From Flavobacteriales bacterium (GTDB taxonomy: Bacteria > Bacteroidota > Bacteroidia > Flavobacteriales_C > GCA-002722245), in assembly GCA_023251075.1 (NCBI GenBank), contig JAHEZM010000006.1:62001-126000 (forward strand): a stretch of 64,000 bases of DNA, given 5' to 3'. The notes below the pieces were generated by a model. It was not told where the DNA came from. It ran no database searches and saw only the letters and a list, made by a program, of their open reading frames with translations. Each line of letters starts with the position of its first letter. Within the stretch, counting starts at the first letter, position 1. A program made the translations under genes and the position numbers. Positions 16,662 to 25,776 of the stretch are shown here, one piece after another.

Positions 16662-17209
16662 CACTTTTCTTTTTCTGTTGAAAACATTAATACCTTATCT
16701 TCTCCTTCGGTGGTTGCCCACTCTACGGAAACCCTTTGTGAATCTATTGAATCTACTCTTTTACCCACATAATTTGCTTCAATGGGTAAATCTCGTGTAA
16801 ACCTTCTATCAACAAAAACAAGCAATTCAACAGAAGAAGGACGACCATAACCCAACATGCCATCCAAAGCAGCTCTAATGGTTCTTCCTGTGTAGAGTAC
16901 ATCATCCACCAGAATTACTTTTTTATTTTCTACTACAAAATCGATTTCAGTTGTTCTAGCTAAAAGAGGTTTTTCTGTTCTGCGAAAATCATCTCTAAAG
17001 AAAGTAATATCCAGTTTACCCAGAGGAACATCCACCTTGGCAATATTTTTTAATTCCTGTTGAATTCTTTCCCCTAAAATAGATCCGCGTGGCTGTACTC
17101 CAATCAACACTGTATCTGAAAAATCGCCGTGTTGTTCCACCAACTCATAGCATAAGCGTTTTAAGATTAACTTAAATGCTTTGCTATTAATAATAATTTT
17201 TGGCTGCAT
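16661..17209 (-). CDS. pyrR: PyrR bifunctional pyr regulator / uracil phosphoribosyltransferase
   Basis: The 182-residue product is a type I phosphoribosyltransferase with the PRPP loop VILVDDVLYTGRTIRAAL (about 98-115), plus IGVQPRGSILGERI and DITFFRDDF, as in PyrR. In Bacilli PyrR binds the pyr leader RNA and promotes termination when UMP is high. Here it heads pyrR-pyrB. The U-run of a strong intrinsic terminator ends only 13 nt before its ATG, and a short ORF precedes that terminator, so expression very probably depends on readthrough of this hairpin. Whether PyrR itself binds this leader cannot be told from sequence. Confidence 0.95.
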   Translation of the reverse strand: MQPKIIINSKAFKLILKRLCYELVEQHGDFSDTVLIGVQPRGSILGERIQQELKNIAKVDVPLGKLDITFFRDDFRRTEKPLLARTTEIDFVVENKKVILVDDVLYTGRTIRAALDGMLGYGRPSSVELLVFVDRRFTRDLPIEANYVGKRVDSIDSQRVSVEWATTEGEDKVLMFSTEKEK

Positions 17210-17222
17210 GTGACTAAATTAT

Positions 17223-17252
17223 AAAAAAAACCCTTCGCTTTCACGAAGGGTT
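17223..17252 (-). terminator. Intrinsic terminator before pyrR, candidate attenuator
   Basis: Read on the minus strand, AACCCTTCG (17244-17252), loop TGAAAG, CGAAGGGTT (17229-17237), then eight T (17223-17230, the first two also pairing in the stem). The T-run ends 13 nt before the pyrR ATG, and the 56-codon leader ORF stops 25 nt before the stem. It either closes that small gene or regulates pyrRB by attenuation. Confidence 0.88.
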
Positions 17253-17277
17253 AATTTTTTACGCTGTTGAATTTCGA

Positions 17278-17448
17278 TTAACCAACCGAAGGCTCAACCT
17301 GCAAATCCATTCTTCTTGCAAGCACGGCAGAACTAATAAAGATTTTATACTTTATTCGTAAATACCTTTGTAAAACAAGAATAGACTTTTTCTTTTTTTT
17401 GCTCTGCTCAATAGTTGAACGAACAATCATTCTGTTTCCTTGCTGCAT
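17278..17448 (-). CDS. Small ORF in the pyrR leader (56 aa)
   Basis: The ORF begins at ATG 17448 (MQQGNRMIVRSTIEQ) or at ATG 17430, which has AAGGA about 6 nt upstream and would give 50 residues. The product is strongly basic (a KKKKK run at 17-21) with an amphipathic stretch SILVLQRYLRIKYKIFISS and the tail RRMDLQVEPSVG. I recognise no family. It is below usual annotation length. It ends 25 nt before the terminator in front of pyrR, so it is either an independent small gene or a leader peptide. The A8 run in its lysine codons is a possible slippage or pausing site. Reality as a protein is uncertain. Confidence 0.5.
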   Translation of the reverse strand: MQQGNRMIVRSTIEQSKKKKKSILVLQRYLRIKYKIFISSAVLARRMDLQVEPSVG

Positions 17449-17524
17449 ACTTGTGTGTTTTTGAGTACACCCATAAGATACGATTTTGTGTGTTTTGTTA
17501 CAAAAACGATATTAACAATTTTTG

Positions 17525-19864
17525 CTAGCGGAGAGCTACTTTTAAAGTTTGACTTCGGTTTTCGCTGTTAAAAACTTCGATAAAATAAAAGCCCGAATTG
17601 TAATTTTCTAAATCAACATAAGTTTCGAATGCATTGATCTCCGTTGAAGTACTTAGTAATTTGCCCTGAACATCATAAACCTTAATTTTTGAAATGAGAA
17701 TTGCACTTTTAATCTGAACAAAAGAACTGGTAGGATTAGGAAATAAAGTTAGTGATGTAACAGTAGGAACTTTTGTTTTTTCTTCTTCTTTTATTTGAAA
17801 TAAATCCAACGATGCTTCCAAAACATTATTGGGTAACACATCTATCATAGAAATAAATAAACGCCCGCTCGTATTTTGAGTATATTTTTTTAACTCATAA
17901 GCAAAGCGCCGGTATGTGGCTTGATTGGTAAAATCAGCACCTAACAAAGTATCCAGAGGAATAGTATCACTTATAGAAATCAAACTAATAAATACGGTAT
18001 CATTAGCAGGATGCCATTTTGCATAATCAATCAAGCGTAACTCAAAACTCAAAATTGGATTTGCATAAGAACTTACATTGAACAACGGAGAGGTAATAGT
18101 GGTGAAATCCTGATCAACTTTATTAAAAGTGAAATCAGGATTACTGGTATTGCCAGTAACATAGCATAAGTTCCCACAATCTTCCAAAAAATCATAGGCC
18201 GCATTTAATGTATCTGTAGCAAAATAAGTTGCTATGGGAACAACCCTAACCCACTCCCCTTGATTTGGATTACCGGAAGTAAGCCAAGAAAAATCCAAAC
18301 TAAAATCATCATAAATCCCACCTTTCAATTCAATCACTATCGTATCGGAAAAAGAAGCATCAATATAATTAGTGCATACCGTTTTATAATTCCATTTTCC
18401 AGTAATCACTTCGAAGGATTTACCAATAAGCTGAGTCGTTATTAAACCACTATTGTCTGATGTTAAATTCCACAATCCACCTTCAATTGTTTCTATTTGC
18501 ATTTTAGCAGAAGGAATAACTATATAATTGCTATCTACTATTTTAAAAACAACATCCAACTTAGGTTTTTCGCGCATAAACACTTGCACAGTTTGGGTAA
18601 GTCCGGCCAATATATTTACAGAAACTGTGGTATCGTAATACCCAAATTTAGAAAACGCCAAATCATAAGTACCTGGCGTGTGATAACCGATCGAAAAATT
18701 TCCAATAAAATCAGTTACATCAGTAATATTCGTTGTTTTAATATTCACATTTACATTATTTATGGGTGATAATGTATTTGTATTTTTCACCACACCATGT
18801 ACCTTCGCAGCCCTCACATAATTAGGGTCTAAAACATACAATCCCTGAAACATATCTGAGGCTAAAATTAAACCCGAAGGCAAATAAGGATAAACTCCCC
18901 ACACCCCGGAAAAAGCATACCCTGAATCGGAAGGTGTTGTATCAAAGTGCCCCACCTCTACCAAATTATTATTGTTCAAAGCATCAATAATACTAACACC
19001 TTCCAAATAATAAGATGTTATTAAATAGTAATCGAGAAAATGAGTATTATGAGGAATGGTATAAACACTTGTTTTTCTTTGGAATCTATCCAATTCAGAA
19101 ATATTCGTAAAATCACTAACGTCATAAGCAGCCACATAAGATCCCGATTTTTCATCGGTAGTATATAACGATTGTTGATCTTTAGAATACGCAACATTGT
19201 GCGTGAAATTATTAGGGGTAGAAAAAGTAGTAATTAAAACCGGATTTGCTTTATCAACAATATTATACACTCCTACAAAACCTTCATTAATGTGTGCTAA
19301 ATACATAGTGTCACCCACCACTTCACCATCATGAGCATAATACAAACCGGTATAACCAACTTCTACCGGATCGAGTGGATTTGATTTAATATCTAAAATT
19401 ATAGTTTCCTGATTTCTGTCGGTCCCAAACAAGCAACAGTAACCAGCAGAATCAATAAATAAAGTATGGGCGGCAGTAGCTGTTTGTGCGTTACGCGTGT
19501 AGAAATCGTAATTCACATTAAAATTAGTTGAAGCAGGTAATGGCGACAAATCAACAATCATTAAACCATCTCCAGCTTCATTACTCACATATACAAAATC
19601 ACCATAGGTTTTTATTTCATGCCAATTGGTTTCAGTGCCTGTAATTCTTTTTATTTCTACCGGATTAGCTGGATCAGCCAAACTTACAATCGACAAACCA
19701 TCTTTAACACCTACCAAAGCATACTCATTTCCAAACTCATCAACATAACCCCAAACATTACTCAATGATTTATCATAAGATAGTTTCCCCAACAACGAAA
19801 TATTCAATTGGGCCTGCGATGAAAGAGCAAGAATAAAAAGCAGGATAGAGAAGAAATATCGCAT
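17525..19864 (-). CDS. Choice-of-anchor B protein with T9SS type A sorting domain
   Basis: The 779-residue protein has a signal peptide (MRYFFSILLFILALSSQA), then a LVIVD-type beta-propeller at about 25-350 (WGYVDEFGNEYALVGVKDG, TNWHEIKTYGDFVYVSNEA, GLMIVDLSPLP, AAHTLFIDSAGYCCLFG), the choice-of-anchor B signature (TIGR04312). A carboxypeptidase-regulatory-like domain follows (KVHGVVKNTNTLSPINNVNV, about 355-430), a second Ig-like region, and a concanavalin-like stretch. The C-terminus (LTLFPNPTSSFVQIK, IKVYDVQGKLLS, GFYFIEVF) is the T9SS type A signal (TIGR04183). It is expected on the surface or secreted; the role is unknown. Confidence 0.92.
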   Translation of the reverse strand: MRYFFSILLFILALSSQAQLNISLLGKLSYDKSLSNVWGYVDEFGNEYALVGVKDGLSIVSLADPANPVEIKRITGTETNWHEIKTYGDFVYVSNEAGDGLMIVDLSPLPASTNFNVNYDFYTRNAQTATAAHTLFIDSAGYCCLFGTDRNQETIILDIKSNPLDPVEVGYTGLYYAHDGEVVGDTMYLAHINEGFVGVYNIVDKANPVLITTFSTPNNFTHNVAYSKDQQSLYTTDEKSGSYVAAYDVSDFTNISELDRFQRKTSVYTIPHNTHFLDYYLITSYYLEGVSIIDALNNNNLVEVGHFDTTPSDSGYAFSGVWGVYPYLPSGLILASDMFQGLYVLDPNYVRAAKVHGVVKNTNTLSPINNVNVNIKTTNITDVTDFIGNFSIGYHTPGTYDLAFSKFGYYDTTVSVNILAGLTQTVQVFMREKPKLDVVFKIVDSNYIVIPSAKMQIETIEGGLWNLTSDNSGLITTQLIGKSFEVITGKWNYKTVCTNYIDASFSDTIVIELKGGIYDDFSLDFSWLTSGNPNQGEWVRVVPIATYFATDTLNAAYDFLEDCGNLCYVTGNTSNPDFTFNKVDQDFTTITSPLFNVSSYANPILSFELRLIDYAKWHPANDTVFISLISISDTIPLDTLLGADFTNQATYRRFAYELKKYTQNTSGRLFISMIDVLPNNVLEASLDLFQIKEEEKTKVPTVTSLTLFPNPTSSFVQIKSAILISKIKVYDVQGKLLSTSTEINAFETYVDLENYNSGFYFIEVFNSENRSQTLKVALR

Positions 19865-19877
19865 TTTTTGAAATTAC

Positions 19878-19920
19878 AAAAAAAGGGGAAGGAAGCAAAA
19901 GAAATTATCTTTTGCCCTTC
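19878..19920 (-). terminator. Intrinsic terminator overlapping the lon stop codon
   Basis: On the minus strand, GCAAAAGA/TCTTTTGC forms the inner stem, extended outward by GGAGAAGG pairing imperfectly with CCTTCCCC, then a T7 run (19878-19884). The 5' arm covers the last lon codons and the stop. Confidence 0.8.
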
Positions 19921-22334
19921 TCCTTCAACAATGCAATTTTTAGAACATCAGCAGCCGATTTCACATAATGAAATTTTAGTTCTTTGATGTACTTAGAATT
20001 AATTTCCTGAACATCTTTTTTATTTTCTTCTGCTAAAATAATCTCTTTGATATTGGCTCTTTTCGCGGCTAAAATTTTCTCCTTAATTCCACCCACAGGC
20101 AATACTCTTCCACGCAAAGTAATTTCACCTGTCATTGCTAATTTATGCTTCACTTTACGTTGCGTAAAAACAGAAGCCAAAGCAGTAAGCATGGTGATAC
20201 CGGCTGATGGTCCGTCTTTGGGAGTTGCACCTTCAGGAACATGCACATGCACATTCCAGTTTTCAAATTCTTCATCTTTGATACCTAAATCAGAAGCATG
20301 GGCTTTTAAATACTCTAAAGCCAATACAGCAGATTCTTTCATCACATCTCCTAAATTTCCGGTGAGAGTTAACTTCCCTTTTCCTTTGCTTAAACTTACT
20401 TCAATATAAAGAATATCACCACCTACGGCAGTCCAGGCCAAACCTGTTACCACTCCCACATAATCATTCCCTTCATATTTATCTTTCATCCTGGCCGGTC
20501 CCAAAATTTTGTTCAAACTTTCTATGGAAACAGCTTTGGAAACTTTTTTACCAATTACAATATTTTTGGCCTGATTGCGCACCACTTTCGCAATCTTTTT
20601 ATCGAGAGAACGAACACCCGATTCACGAGTATATCCCTCAATTAAAGCATCAATTACTTCATTAGAAAATTCAATTTGACTTTCTTTCAAACCATGTTCG
20701 GCAATTTGTTTTGGAACCAGGTGACGTTTAGCAATTTCAATTTTTTCTTCCTGAGTATAGCCACTCACTTCAATAATTTCCAAACGATCACGAAGTGCTG
20801 GTTGAATAGTACTTAAAGAATTTGCCGTAGCAACAAAAAGGATTTTCGATAAGTCGTAATCCATTTCTACATAATTATCATAAAATTTCTGATTCTGTTC
20901 AGGATCTAAAATCTCCAATAAAGCAGAAGAAGGATCACCATGAGAATCGCGAGTTACTTTATCAATCTCATCCAATACAAAAACAGGATTAGAGGACTTT
21001 GCTTTCTTCAAATTTTGAATTACCCTGCCCGGCATCGCACCAATATAAGTTCTTCTGTGTCCGCGCATCTCTGCTTCATCACGAATACCCCCCAAACTCA
21101 TACGCACATATTTTCTTCCCAAGGCTTCCGCAATAGATTTTCCTAAAGAAGTTTTTCCCACACCTGGAGGTCCGTATAAACAAAGAATCGGAGCCTTCAT
21201 ATCTTTTTTCAACTTAAGCACGGCCAAATGTTCCAGGATTCTATCTTTCACTTCTTCCATCCCAAAATGATCACGATTCAAAATTTTCTGAGCGCGTTTT
21301 AAATTGAAATTATCATCGGTATATTCATTCCAGGGTAACTCAGTAAGCAAATCCAAATAGTTCATTGCTACAGAATATTCCGACGCCTGAGGATTCATGC
21401 GTTGAAGCTTTTGCATTTCTTTGTCGAAATGATCCTGAACTTCTTTACCCCACTTTTTAGATTTTGCTTTTTCTTTAATCGATTCAACTTCTCTATCCGA
21501 TGAATTAACACCCAATTCTTCTTGAATCGTTTTTAATTGTTGATGCAAGAAATATTCGCGTTGTTGCTCATCGATACCCGTTTTAACCTTCGACTGAATT
21601 TGATTTTTCAACTCCAGCATTTGAAGTTCTTTCGTAAGATAGCCTAACACTGCTGTAGCTCTTTCAGCAAGATTACTTATCTCCAGCATTTTTTGTTTAT
21701 CGCCAACAGCTAAATTCATGTTCGACGCCACGAAATTGATCAGGAAAGAAGTACTTTCAATATTTTTAATCGCAAATGAAGCATCAGAAGGAATTTGCGG
21801 AGATTGTTTAATAATCTGCAAAGCCAAATCTTTCAAAGAAGAAACAGTGGCTTTAAAATTCTTGTCGCTGTCTTTAGGTTTTACTTCCGTTATATTTTGA
21901 ATTTTACCCACAATATAAGGCTCTTCTTTCACCAAGCCAGTAATTTCAAATCGCTTTTTACCTTGAATAATAACGGTAGTATTTCCATCAGGCATTCTCA
22001 GCACCTTCATAATCACTCCCACAGAACCCACTTTATTCAAATCATTGAAATTGGGTTCTTCCACAGTATTATCAATCTGGGAAACCACACCAATAATTTT
22101 ATCTTTTCGATAAGCTTCCTGAATTAATTTTATTGATTTATCTCTTCCCACCGTGATAGGAATGACCACACCAGGAAAAAGAACAGTATTCTTTAAAGGC
22201 AATAATGGCAACTCTTCCGGCACTTGAAAAGAACTTAAGTTATCATCTTCTTCAGTAGTTAAAAGAGGAATGAATTCTGTTTCATCGTCAATCAAACTCT
22301 GAGCTATCATTGGTTGTATATTAAATTCATCCAT
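19905..22334 (-). CDS. lon: ATP-dependent protease La
   Basis: The 809-residue protein is a full-length Lon. Order: N-terminal substrate domain from about 40 ([19 protein letters not shown]), coiled middle ([18 protein letters not shown]), AAA+ module with Walker [14 protein letters not shown] near 370, Walker [12 protein letters not shown] and sensor FVATANSL, then the protease domain with the catalytic Ser in [12 protein letters not shown] and the Lys in [12 protein letters not shown]. It degrades misfolded and regulatory proteins in the cytoplasm. The acidic first 35 residues ahead of LPLLPL are typical of Bacteroidota Lon. Its stop codon lies within a terminator hairpin. No CIRCE-like element was seen upstream. 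Confidence 0.97.
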   Translation of the reverse strand: MDEFNIQPMIAQSLIDDETEFIPLLTTEEDDNLSSFQVPEELPLLPLKNTVLFPGVVIPITVGRDKSIKLIQEAYRKDKIIGVVSQIDNTVEEPNFNDLNKVGSVGVIMKVLRMPDGNTTVIIQGKKRFEITGLVKEEPYIVGKIQNITEVKPKDSDKNFKATVSSLKDLALQIIKQSPQIPSDASFAIKNIESTSFLINFVASNMNLAVGDKQKMLEISNLAERATAVLGYLTKELQMLELKNQIQSKVKTGIDEQQREYFLHQQLKTIQEELGVNSSDREVESIKEKAKSKKWGKEVQDHFDKEMQKLQRMNPQASEYSVAMNYLDLLTELPWNEYTDDNFNLKRAQKILNRDHFGMEEVKDRILEHLAVLKLKKDMKAPILCLYGPPGVGKTSLGKSIAEALGRKYVRMSLGGIRDEAEMRGHRRTYIGAMPGRVIQNLKKAKSSNPVFVLDEIDKVTRDSHGDPSSALLEILDPEQNQKFYDNYVEMDYDLSKILFVATANSLSTIQPALRDRLEIIEVSGYTQEEKIEIAKRHLVPKQIAEHGLKESQIEFSNEVIDALIEGYTRESGVRSLDKKIAKVVRNQAKNIVIGKKVSKAVSIESLNKILGPARMKDKYEGNDYVGVVTGLAWTAVGGDILYIEVSLSKGKGKLTLTGNLGDVMKESAVLALEYLKAHASDLGIKDEEFENWNVHVHVPEGATPKDGPSAGITMLTALASVFTQRKVKHKLAMTGEITLRGRVLPVGGIKEKILAAKRANIKEIILAEENKKDVQEINSKYIKELKFHYVKSAADVLKIALLKEKGKR

Positions 22335-22471
22335 AGTAAGTCAATTTGTCATTATAAAATTTGCTTTCCCTATCAATAATCCTTTTCAAGGGATATTTTT
22401 AACAGATACAGATATGTTTCAAGCGATGTGCCATCAAGGAAAGCACGACAAGATGGCATTTTAAAAGCGAA

Positions 22472-23587
22472 TTATGGGATTAAAGATTCTACTATTTTTT
22501 TATGCTGATCTGTATATTTTTCTTCTTTCAACCCAAACATTCTTTCATTCATTCTATGCACAGTTTCAATTTCAAACTTTTCATTTTCCCAACTAAAATT
22601 GGGAATATATTTATTCGGAAATCTCTCTTGAAAAATATTGGAAGCAATACCTACTGAAGTTCCTGAATTCAATCGCGTAGAAATAGCCGTTTTACAATAA
22701 TCGGCCACGAATACACCGCAAAAACGTTGACCACTATCAATAAAATCATTGTGAGAATACGACCACACTTTAATATTTCCTAAAGTATTTTTCATATTCG
22801 AACAGTTCGTATCGGCACCTAAATTACACCACTCTCCTATCACTGAATTACCTAAGTATCCATCATGCGATTTATTGGAATACCCCTGGAAAATTGAATT
22901 CTTGATTTCTCCGCCCACCGTACATTTCGGACCAATAGTAGTTCCTCCATAAATTTTAGCACCCATCTTCACCACTACACCATCGCAAAAAGCAATTGGT
23001 CCGCGAAGCATAGCTCCATCCATTATAGTAACATTATTGCCTATATAAATGGGACCGTCCTCTTCATTTAAAATTGCTGATGGGGCAATTTTAACATTAA
23101 TCGATTTTTCTTTAATTAACGAAAGATCTTTGATTATTTCAGATGGATTCAGAAGGGATAAATCCCAGAGGTTTGAAATCGAAACTGCCTTACAATTTAT
23201 AGTTTTAAATGAGGCTTTTGAAGCAAGGACATCGTTGATAGCATGAGATGATTTGAACGCGATTATTTTATTGTTATCTATCAAAATCTCCTCGTCGCTA
23301 AGTGCGAAAATCTGTTGAATTAAATCAGTATTGGGAAGTACAGAAGAATTAATACATATATGAGTTTGCTTCGGAGTACCTCGCAATGACGTACTAAGTG
23401 AAAAAGATGAATTAGAAAACTTCTCTTTCAGATAATCCCTACACTCTACTTCACATTCTTCGCCTAAATACTTTTCCCATTTTTCTTTAATGGTGAAAAT
23501 ACCCACACGCAAAGCAGAAACCGGTTTAGTGAAAGTTAAAGGAAGAAGATGATCCCAAGTTTGATCGTCGAAGAGGATAATTTTCAT
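22472..23587 (-). CDS. GlmU-like sugar nucleotidyltransferase (NTP_transf_4) with left-handed beta helix
   Basis: The 371-residue protein opens MKIILFDDQTWDHLLPLTFTKP and LRVGIFTIKEKWE, the N-terminus of the Bacteroidota-type NTP_transf_4 family (PF13562), in which this region replaces the GXGTRM loop of standard nucleotidyltransferases. Residues about 165-300 are hexapeptide-repeat-like (IYIGNNVTIMDGAMLRGPI, VVKMGAKIYGGTTIG), as in GlmU acyltransferase domains. It is likely a sugar-1-phosphate nucleotidyltransferase; the substrate is unknown. Residues about 62-76 (including STSLRGTPKQT) are encoded by a palindromic repeat inserted in frame at 23366-23391. It lies downstream of rpsA across a terminator. 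Confidence 0.88.
   Translation of the reverse strand: MKIILFDDQTWDHLLPLTFTKPVSALRVGIFTIKEKWEKYLGEECEVECRDYLKEKFSNSSFSLSTSLRGTPKQTHICINSSVLPNTDLIQQIFALSDEEILIDNNKIIAFKSSHAINDVLASKASFKTINCKAVSISNLWDLSLLNPSEIIKDLSLIKEKSINVKIAPSAILNEEDGPIYIGNNVTIMDGAMLRGPIAFCDGVVVKMGAKIYGGTTIGPKCTVGGEIKNSIFQGYSNKSHDGYLGNSVIGEWCNLGADTNCSNMKNTLGNIKVWSYSHNDFIDSGQRFCGVFVADYCKTAISTRLNSGTSVGIASNIFQERFPNKYIPNFSWENEKFEIETVHRMNERMFGLKEEKYTDQHKKIVESLIP
23366..23391. repeat. In-frame copy of the TTGCTTC...CGCAATGACG repeat
   Basis: TTGCTTC, GGAGTACC, TCGCAATGACG: the outer parts match the 37-bp arm at 31491-31527, with the middle shortened to an imperfect palindrome around GTAC. It lies inside the GlmU-like gene and translates on the minus strand as part of STSLRGTPKQT. 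The reading frame stays open across it. Confidence 0.82.
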
Positions 23588-23603
23588 AAAGGGAAATTAA
23601 GAA

Positions 23604-23637
23604 AAAATCCCTCTCCGTTTTCACGAAGAGGGATTTT
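23604..23637 (-). terminator. Intrinsic terminator of rpsA
   Basis: On the minus strand, AAAATCCCTCT and AGAGGGATTTT pair (11 bp) around a 12-nt loop with a T-rich tail, 18 bp after the rpsA stop. It separates rpsA from the GlmU-like gene. Confidence 0.85.
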
Positions 23638-23655
23638 CTATTATAGTACTTTGGA

Positions 23656-25545
23656 TTATTTGCCTTTTTCAGCTTTATCCATTGCATCTTTCAAGTTAGA
23701 AAGTACATCCAAGTCACCAAGAGTAGTTTTCTCTTGAGCTTGATTTACTTCTTTAGCAGCTTTCTTCGCTTTTGGCGCTGCAGCTACTTTATCTTTTTTC
23801 GCTTTAGAAGCTTCTTCAGCAGTAGCCTCTTTGTAAACTCTTGTGTGAGATACAACGATTTTTTTAGCTTCTTTACTGAATTCAATTACTTTGAAATCTA
23901 AAGCTTCGTCGGCTTTCGCCAATGAACCATCTTCTTTCACTAATTGAGCTTTTGGAGCGAATGCTTCAACACCATAAGTCATTGAAACGATAGCACCTTT
24001 ATCTTGTAAGTCGATGATAGTTCCTTGGTGAACTGAATCAACAGCGAACATTGTTTCAAACACATCCCATGGATTTTCTTCCAATTGTTTATGTCCTAAG
24101 CTTAATTTTCTGTTGTCAACATCGATTTCTAAAACAACTACATCAATCTTGTCACCTAACTTAGCGAACTCAGAAGGATGTTTGATTTTTTTAGACCATG
24201 AAAGATCCGAGATATGAATTAAACCATCGATACCTTCTTCCATTTCCACGAAAATTCCGAAGTTAGTGAAGTTACGAACTGTAGCAGAATGCTTAGAACC
24301 CACAGGGAATTTCTGAGCCACTTGTTGCCAAGGATCTTGGTTCAATTGTTTGATACCTAAAGACATTTTTCTTTCATCTCTGTTCAATGTTAAGATTTCA
24401 GCCTCAACAGTGTCACCTACTTTCAAGAAGTCTTGAGCAGAACGTAAGTGTTGTGACCATGACATTTCAGAAACGTGGATTAAGCCTTCAACACCTGGAG
24501 CGATTTCAACAAACGCACCGTAATCAGCTAAAACAACCACTTTTCCTTTGATTTTATCTCCCACTTTTAATTCAGTGTTCAAAGCATCCCAAGGATGAGA
24601 TTGCAATTGTTTCAAGCCCAATGCAATTCTTTTCTTATCGTTATCGAAGTCAAGAATAACCACATTGATTTTTTGATCCAATTTAACGATTTCTTCAGGG
24701 TGATTGATACGTCCCCAAGAAAGATCAGTAATGTGAATTAAACCGTCAACACCACCCAAGTCGATGAATACACCATAAGAAGTGATATTTTTAACAGTAC
24801 CTTCCAATACTTGACCTTTCTCCAATTTAGAGATGATTTCTTTTTTCTGTTGTTCCAACTCAGCTTCGATTAATGCTTTGTGAGAAACTACTACGTTTTT
24901 GAATTCGTTGTTGATTTTCACCACTTTGAACTCCATAGTTTTGTTCACATACACATCGTAATCACGAATAGGCTTAACATCAATTTGAGAACCTGGCAAG
25001 AAAGCCTCAATTCCAAATACGTCAACGATTAAACCACCTTTAGTTCTGCATTTCACAAAACCTTTGATGATCTCATCAGTTTCAAGAGCCAGATTAACTC
25101 TGTTCCATGCAGTTAAAGCACGAGCTTTAGCATGAGAAAGAACCAACTGACCATATTTATTTTCTTGTGATTCAACATAAACTTCCACTTTATCACCAGC
25201 TTTTAGGTCTGGATTGTAGCGGAATTCAGAAACACCGATAACACCTTCAGATTTGTATCCGATGTTAATCACCACTTCTCTTTTAGTTTTAGTAATGATT
25301 TCGCCTTCTACCACTTGGTTTTCAGCAATTGCATTAACAGTTTCAGCATAAGCAGATTCTTGTTTTGCTCTGTCTTCTTTAGAATAAACGTCTTCACCTT
25401 TTCCTAAACCCGACCAGTCAAAACCTTCCAACACACTCACTTGCAACGGACGAGGAGTACGTGGTGCTTTTACTTCTTCTGATTTTTCTGATTTTTTTGC
25501 TTCAGCCTTAGCAGCTGTAGCTCCGATTGTAGCTTTTTTAGCCAT
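23656..25545 (-). CDS. rpsA: 30S ribosomal protein S1
   Basis: The 629-residue protein carries six S1 (OB-fold) repeats after a Lys/Ala/Glu-rich leader; repeat signatures include GVIGVSEFRYNPDL, GLIVDVFGIEAFLPGSQ, SYGVFIDLGGVDGLIHITDL, DYGAFVEIAPGVEGLIHVSEM, NFGIFVEMEEGIDGLIHISDL and GAIVSMTYGVEAFAPKAQL. It unwinds and recruits mRNA at the ribosome; in Bacteroidota it matters because translation starts rely little on Shine-Dalgarno pairing. The C-terminus ends in a basic Ala/Lys tail. A good promoter is visible at 25658-25687, giving an approximately 105-nt leader that could hold S1 autoregulation. Translation starts at ATG 25545. Confidence 0.97.
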   Translation of the reverse strand: MAKKATIGATAAKAEAKKSEKSEEVKAPRTPRPLQVSVLEGFDWSGLGKGEDVYSKEDRAKQESAYAETVNAIAENQVVEGEIITKTKREVVINIGYKSEGVIGVSEFRYNPDLKAGDKVEVYVESQENKYGQLVLSHAKARALTAWNRVNLALETDEIIKGFVKCRTKGGLIVDVFGIEAFLPGSQIDVKPIRDYDVYVNKTMEFKVVKINNEFKNVVVSHKALIEAELEQQKKEIISKLEKGQVLEGTVKNITSYGVFIDLGGVDGLIHITDLSWGRINHPEEIVKLDQKINVVILDFDNDKKRIALGLKQLQSHPWDALNTELKVGDKIKGKVVVLADYGAFVEIAPGVEGLIHVSEMSWSQHLRSAQDFLKVGDTVEAEILTLNRDERKMSLGIKQLNQDPWQQVAQKFPVGSKHSATVRNFTNFGIFVEMEEGIDGLIHISDLSWSKKIKHPSEFAKLGDKIDVVVLEIDVDNRKLSLGHKQLEENPWDVFETMFAVDSVHQGTIIDLQDKGAIVSMTYGVEAFAPKAQLVKEDGSLAKADEALDFKVIEFSKEAKKIVVSHTRVYKEATAEEASKAKKDKVAAAPKAKKAAKEVNQAQEKTTLGDLDVLSNLKDAMDKAEKGK

Positions 25546-25657
25546 TTTGATGTACTTGTATATCCGGCTTGTAATAGTTGCGGGATAGCTTTTATTTTAA
25601 AGGATTGTGAAGGATTTCCTATTACGACCCTCAAAGTCCCCCCGATTTTCGGGACGG

Positions 25658-25687
25658 CAAAGATATAAGGAAAAGTTAAAAGTCAAA
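25658..25687 (-). promoter_or_regulatory. rpsA: Putative rpsA promoter
   Basis: On the minus strand, TATCTTTG (25658-25665) is an exact TAnnTTTG -7 box and TTTG (25684-25687, within TTTTGAC) is the -33 box, spaced by 18 bp, as expected for the Bacteroidota primary sigma factor. It is the clearest promoter in the window. Confidence 0.7.
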
Positions 25688-25776
25688 AGGAAAAACACAA
25701 TAATTACTGAAAAAGAACGATTTAAGGAACTACGAGATTCATTTTTTTCTTAATCTTTGTACAAAACCAAACTAGC

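Noticed and set aside
22335-22471. Hairpin TGCCATC/GATGGCA between lon and the GlmU-like gene
   Set aside because: The stem is only 7 bp with a long loop and no T-run; it could be chance.
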